Source: Lachnospiraceae bacterium (GTDB lineage: Bacteria; Bacillota; Clostridia; Lachnospirales; Lachnospiraceae). From it: DNA of 64,000 nucleotides. The stretch spans positions 1-64,000 of the forward strand of contig JAAUZI010000053.1 in the NCBI GenBank assembly GCA_014804645.1, given 5' to 3'. Positions 61,133 to 64,000 of the stretch are shown here, piece by piece. The notes beneath the pieces were generated by a model. That model saw only the letters and a program-made list of their open reading frames with translations, made no database searches and was not told the DNA's origin. Each line of letters opens with the position of its first letter. Position 1 is the first letter of the stretch. A program made the position numbers and the translations under genes.

Positions 61133-62962
61133 TTATTTTTTTTCATGTTTAAGAATGAAAGTGCTGTCAGCTTGCGTCTCCTCCCGAAGCCACTGGGCCT
61201 CCTCCTGGGTCAGATAGGGTGAAATCCTGTCATATACCTGTTTCTGATAACCGCGCAGCAGCACACGCTGTACCTCGGTCAGATATTTCTCATCAATGCC
61301 CTCCCTGTCGATGGGCACCCAGGTCAGGGTATCGAAATGCATGAACTGCCCGTACTCATTCTTCACATCATTCCTGGCCACCATCACATTCTCAATGCGA
61401 ATCCCATGGCTGTCCTGGATATACACGCCAGGTTCGTTGGTGATGTCCATGCCCTCCTCAAAAGGCACCTCCTCCAGACCGCCCACAAACTTCCAGCGCA
61501 GATTCTGAGGACCTTCATGCACATTCAGGATATAGCCCACGCCGTGTCCGGTGCCACACTGATAGTCCAAACCGATATTCCACAGGCACTGCCTGGCCAG
61601 AATGTCCAGATTCCGACCCGTGCAGCCGTAGAGCCATCTGGCTGCCGTCAGCTGCAGCATCGCTCCGGCCACCAGAGTATAATGCATCTTCTGCTCGTCG
61701 GTGACAGGCCCCAGCACGATCGTGCGGGTCACATCCGTAGTGCCGCCCAGATACTGGCCGCCGCTGTCCACCAGCAGCATCCCCTCCGGCTTACATACGG
61801 CATGACTCTCCGGCGTCGGCTCATAGTGCATCATGGCCGCATTGGGGCCGTAGGCGGATATGGTGGGAAAGGACAGATCCAGGAACTCCGGTATGGCCCG
61901 GCGCAGTTTCTCCAGATAATCCGCCGCAGTGATCTCCGTGATCTCCATTTTTCCGATATTAGTTTTTACCCAGTAGATAAACTTGGTTAGGGCCACGCTG
62001 TCCTTCAGGAAAATTTTCTCCATATTGGCCAGTTCCACAGGGTTTTTAATGGCTTTCAGCAGTTCTGTGGGGTTGGATGCCTCCACCAGTTTCTGTCTCT
62101 CGCCCACCGCCCTGTACAGGGCGTAGCTGACCTGCCTGCGGTCCACCAACACACTGCCTCCCTCCGGCAGCGCCCTCAAAAACTCCACCACGGACTCATA
62201 GGGATGTACCGTGACCTGCTTGTGAGCCAGGTCGGCTCTGGTCTCTTCCCCAAGCGCCTTCTCCTGAATGAACAGGTGGGCCTCCTCCTTTGTGATATAG
62301 GCGTAGGACAGGGCCACCGGATTGCATTCCACATCGCAGCCCCTGATATTGAACAGCCACATCAGATCGTCCAGCTTACTCAGCAAAAAGTTCTCGGCGC
62401 CTTCTCTTTCCAATCTCTCCCGCACGTCCGCCAATTTCTGGGCCGTGCTGCGCCCGGCAACCTCCTCCGGCAGCACCGTCACCGGCCCTGCGGGCAGCGG
62501 CGGCCGCTCCTCCCAGAGATCGCCCGCAATATCCCTGTCATAGGCAAAGCGGATATCCTTGTCCTTCAGCGCTTTCTCATAGCGCATTCCCTCGCTGGCA
62601 GACACTACTCTGCCGTCAAAGCCCAGGGTCTGCCCCTGGCGCATCTCTCTCTTTAAAAACTCCTCGATGGTGGGGACTCCCTCCTGCTGCATCCGCATCA
62701 GCTCCACAGTGGTTCCCTCCAGCTCATGCTCCGCCTGAATAAAATACCGGCCGTCCGTCCACAGAGCCGCCCCTTCCTGCCACACTACCAATGTGCCGTT
62801 GGAGCCGGTAAAGCCGCAGTAATGCTCTCTCACGGTAAAGTAGGCGTTCACATACTCCGAGTTATGAAAGTCTGCGGTGGGAATCAGGTAGTAGTCCACG
62901 CCCTCCTGCCGCAGTTTCTGTCGCAGCGCCGTTAGTCTCTGTACAATCACAGTGTTTTCCAT
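61133..62962 (-). CDS. Xaa-Pro aminopeptidase (M24B, three-domain type)
   Basis: Removes N-terminal residues before proline; cytosolic metallopeptidase. 609 residues, the eukaryote-like aminopeptidase P1 size with two creatinase-like N-terminal domains (~1-160, 175-310) and a pita-bread domain (~320-540). Metal ligands: Asp pair in DSGGQYLGGTTDVTRTI, His in GTGHGVGYILNVHEGP, Glu in ITNEPGVYIQDSHGIRIENV. ATG 62962 follows TTAGGAGGAATATT. Lies downstream of deoC with element copy F between. Confidence 0.95.
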   Translation of the reverse strand: MENTVIVQRLTALRQKLRQEGVDYYLIPTADFHNSEYVNAYFTVREHYCGFTGSNGTLVVWQEGAALWTDGRYFIQAEHELEGTTVELMRMQQEGVPTIEEFLKREMRQGQTLGFDGRVVSASEGMRYEKALKDKDIRFAYDRDIAGDLWEERPPLPAGPVTVLPEEVAGRSTAQKLADVRERLEREGAENFLLSKLDDLMWLFNIRGCDVECNPVALSYAYITKEEAHLFIQEKALGEETRADLAHKQVTVHPYESVVEFLRALPEGGSVLVDRRQVSYALYRAVGERQKLVEASNPTELLKAIKNPVELANMEKIFLKDSVALTKFIYWVKTNIGKMEITEITAADYLEKLRRAIPEFLDLSFPTISAYGPNAAMMHYEPTPESHAVCKPEGMLLVDSGGQYLGGTTDVTRTIVLGPVTDEQKMHYTLVAGAMLQLTAARWLYGCTGRNLDILARQCLWNIGLDYQCGTGHGVGYILNVHEGPQNLRWKFVGGLEEVPFEEGMDITNEPGVYIQDSHGIRIENVMVARNDVKNEYGQFMHFDTLTWVPIDREGIDEKYLTEVQRVLLRGYQKQVYDRISPYLTQEEAQWLREETQADSTFILKHEKK

Positions 62963-62980
62963 AATATTCCTCCTAATTAA

Positions 62981-63097
62981 AGTCCCGCATTCGCCCTACC
63001 AGTACCATTTACTCACAGAGTAATTTCCGGTCGCACAAGCGCCCGTAAATTCTCGCACATTTATGTGCAGCACTGTTCGGGCAGATGCTGTTTTTTA
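62981..63097 (-). repeat. Intergenic structured element, copy F (deoC - Xaa-Pro peptidase gap)
   Basis: On the minus strand ACAGCATCTGCCC to GGGCGAATGCGGGACTTT, then AATTAGGAGG. Inner stem GAGAATTTACGG/CCGGAAATTACTC resembles copy D, including the bulged A. It carries an extra small hairpin GCACAT/ATGTGC and AAATGGTACTGGTAGGG shared with copy G. Confidence 0.85.
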
Positions 63098-63119
63098 ATT
63101 GTCCCGGTCACAAAATCTG

Positions 63120-63779
63120 TCACGCATCTTGCTCTTTTACCAGTCCCACAGCCCGGGAGGTTCCTACTCTCTCACATCCCAGCCTGACAAAATCCTCCAG
63201 ATCCTCCAGCGTAGACACGCCCCCCGCCGCCTTGATCTTTACGTCTGAACCGATATGCTCCCGGAAAAGCTGTACATCCTCTCTGGTTGCCCCGCCGGTT
63301 CCAAAGCCGGTGGAGGTCTTAATATAATCCGCCCCCGCCGCGGTCACGGCACTGCACATGGCTATCTTTTCCTCCGTGGTCAGGTAACAGGTCTCCACGA
63401 TCACCTTCAGAATATGTTCCCCGCAGGCAGCCTTCATCTGCCGGATCTCCTCCTCAACCAGGTCGTAGCGCCCATTCTTCACATCCGTGATATTGATTAC
63501 CATATCCACCTCGTCACAGCCCTGGGCAATGGCCTCCCGAGCCTCGCACACCTTGGCCGCCGTCACCTGGTAGCCCAGAGGAAAACCGATCACCGTGCAG
63601 ATTTTTACCTGGTCACCGTAGGTCTCCCGCACACGCTGTACATAGCAGGGAGGAATGCACACGCTGGCGGTATGGTACTGAATTGCCTCGCGGCACAGCT
63701 GCTGTATGTCCTCCCATGTACAGAACGCCTTGAGCTGAGTGTGATCCACCTTGCTTAACATTGTTTGAACATCTGTCAT
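63120..63779 (-). CDS. deoC: Deoxyribose-phosphate aldolase
   Basis: Splits 2-deoxyribose 5-phosphate to acetaldehyde and glyceraldehyde 3-phosphate in nucleoside breakdown. 219 residues. Family blocks: VDHTQLKAF near the start, CDEVDMVINI, KVIVETCYLT with the proton-relay Asp/Lys region, and the Schiff-base lysine in AGADYIKTSTGFGTGGAT (~residue 150). ATG 63779 follows GGAGATTAGGAG. The 5' leader has a hairpin at 63800-63844; no other nucleoside genes in view. Confidence 0.96.
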   Translation of the reverse strand: MTDVQTMLSKVDHTQLKAFCTWEDIQQLCREAIQYHTASVCIPPCYVQRVRETYGDQVKICTVIGFPLGYQVTAAKVCEAREAIAQGCDEVDMVINITDVKNGRYDLVEEEIRQMKAACGEHILKVIVETCYLTTEEKIAMCSAVTAAGADYIKTSTGFGTGGATREDVQLFREHIGSDVKIKAAGGVSTLEDLEDFVRLGCERVGTSRAVGLVKEQDA

Positions 63780-63799
63780 CTCCTAATCTCCTTTGCTGC

Positions 63800-63844
63800 G
63801 CATACCGCAGTTCTTACCGTACCCGACCCGGGCCGTCGGTATGC
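63800..63844 (-). repeat. Leader hairpin before deoC
   Basis: GCATACCG (63800-63807) pairs CGGTATGC (63837-63844), with an inner CCGAC/GTCGG stem. It occupies the same position relative to the ribosome-binding site as the structured elements but lacks their conserved ends. The remaining 63845-64000 is AT-rich, with a possible -10 TAAAAT near 63855 and nothing else recognisable. Confidence 0.45.
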
Positions 63845-64000
63845 ACCTTCATTTATTTTACCTCTTCTTTCCATAAAAATCCATACCCTCCCGCCAAAAA
63901 ACTTGAACCGCTGCTTTTTGTATTTTTATTCATTACTTATTTTATAAATTTTATTATTATTAAAAATGTCTAAAAAAAAGATTTTTTCTTGCAATTAGCA

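Noticed and set aside
10081..63097. Insertion sequences or MITEs with target-site duplications
   Set aside because: The elements show no obvious flanking direct repeats, keep a fixed orientation and spacing to start codons, and carry no transposase; a MITE origin is still possible but not supported here.

Overview
The window looks like chromosome from a Gram-positive anaerobe of the class Clostridia, most likely Lachnospiraceae. Pointers are the pyruvate:ferredoxin-type indolepyruvate oxidoreductase, ATP-dependent PEP carboxykinase, a tRNA-sensing T-box in front of pheST, a high-cysteine HCB-type protein, an Imm7 orphan, strong AGGAGG ribosome-binding sites and vegetative promoters with 17-bp spacers. 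No ribosomal RNA, CRISPR array, prophage or complete insertion sequence was seen. Genus-level assignment is inference.

Layout. 0-7 kb: asd (cut by the left edge) and argH; a two-gene ABC importer without its binding protein; a sodium:solute symporter; an acyl-CoA ligase. 7-16 kb is accessory in character: an Rpn-family nuclease with a tandem 24-bp repeat, a very large ECF-like sigma factor, a DUF3795 protein, two orphan immunity-type genes (barstar-like and Imm7), a secreted alpha-amylase lipoprotein, an amidohydrolase and an APH-type kinase. 16-20 kb: paaK-iorB-iorA for arylpyruvate oxidation to aryl-CoA and arylacetate, then tRNA-Thr(CGT). 20-25.3 kb: glf and a three-gene set of unknown role (membrane protein, zinc-ribbon/LRR membrane protein, SPFH/zinc-ribbon protein). 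25.3-38 kb: glgB, a DUF1015 gene, serCA, an L,D-transpeptidase and the branched-chain operon leuB-ilvD-ilvB. 38.3-41.3 kb: a Cys/Gly/Asn-rich small protein, two small unknown proteins and a second very large sigma factor, paralogous to the first. 41.5-64 kb: leuS, an EF-G paralog, tyrA, a PilZ protein, queA, an M18 aminopeptidase, pheST under a Phe T-box, a YihY membrane protein, a SpoIID/LytB protein behind a probable 6S RNA, a DUF4854 lipoprotein, pckA, an Xaa-Pro aminopeptidase and deoC.

The signal least explained by known features is a family of about 100-bp structured intergenic elements. Each runs, on the coding strand, from ACAGCATAT to ATGCGGAACT and sits directly before an AGGAGG ribosome-binding site. 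Six long copies and one short copy precede unrelated genes (sigma factor, ilvB, M18 peptidase, pheT, pheS, Xaa-Pro peptidase and a small unknown gene). Their inner hairpins differ in sequence but keep pairing, with G-U pairs that exist only on the transcribed strand, so they look selected as RNA. A second palindrome module, GAGGTTCT-AGAACCTC, is combined with them at several sites. In two places the element falls inside the longest open frame and would be mis-annotated as an N-terminal extension.
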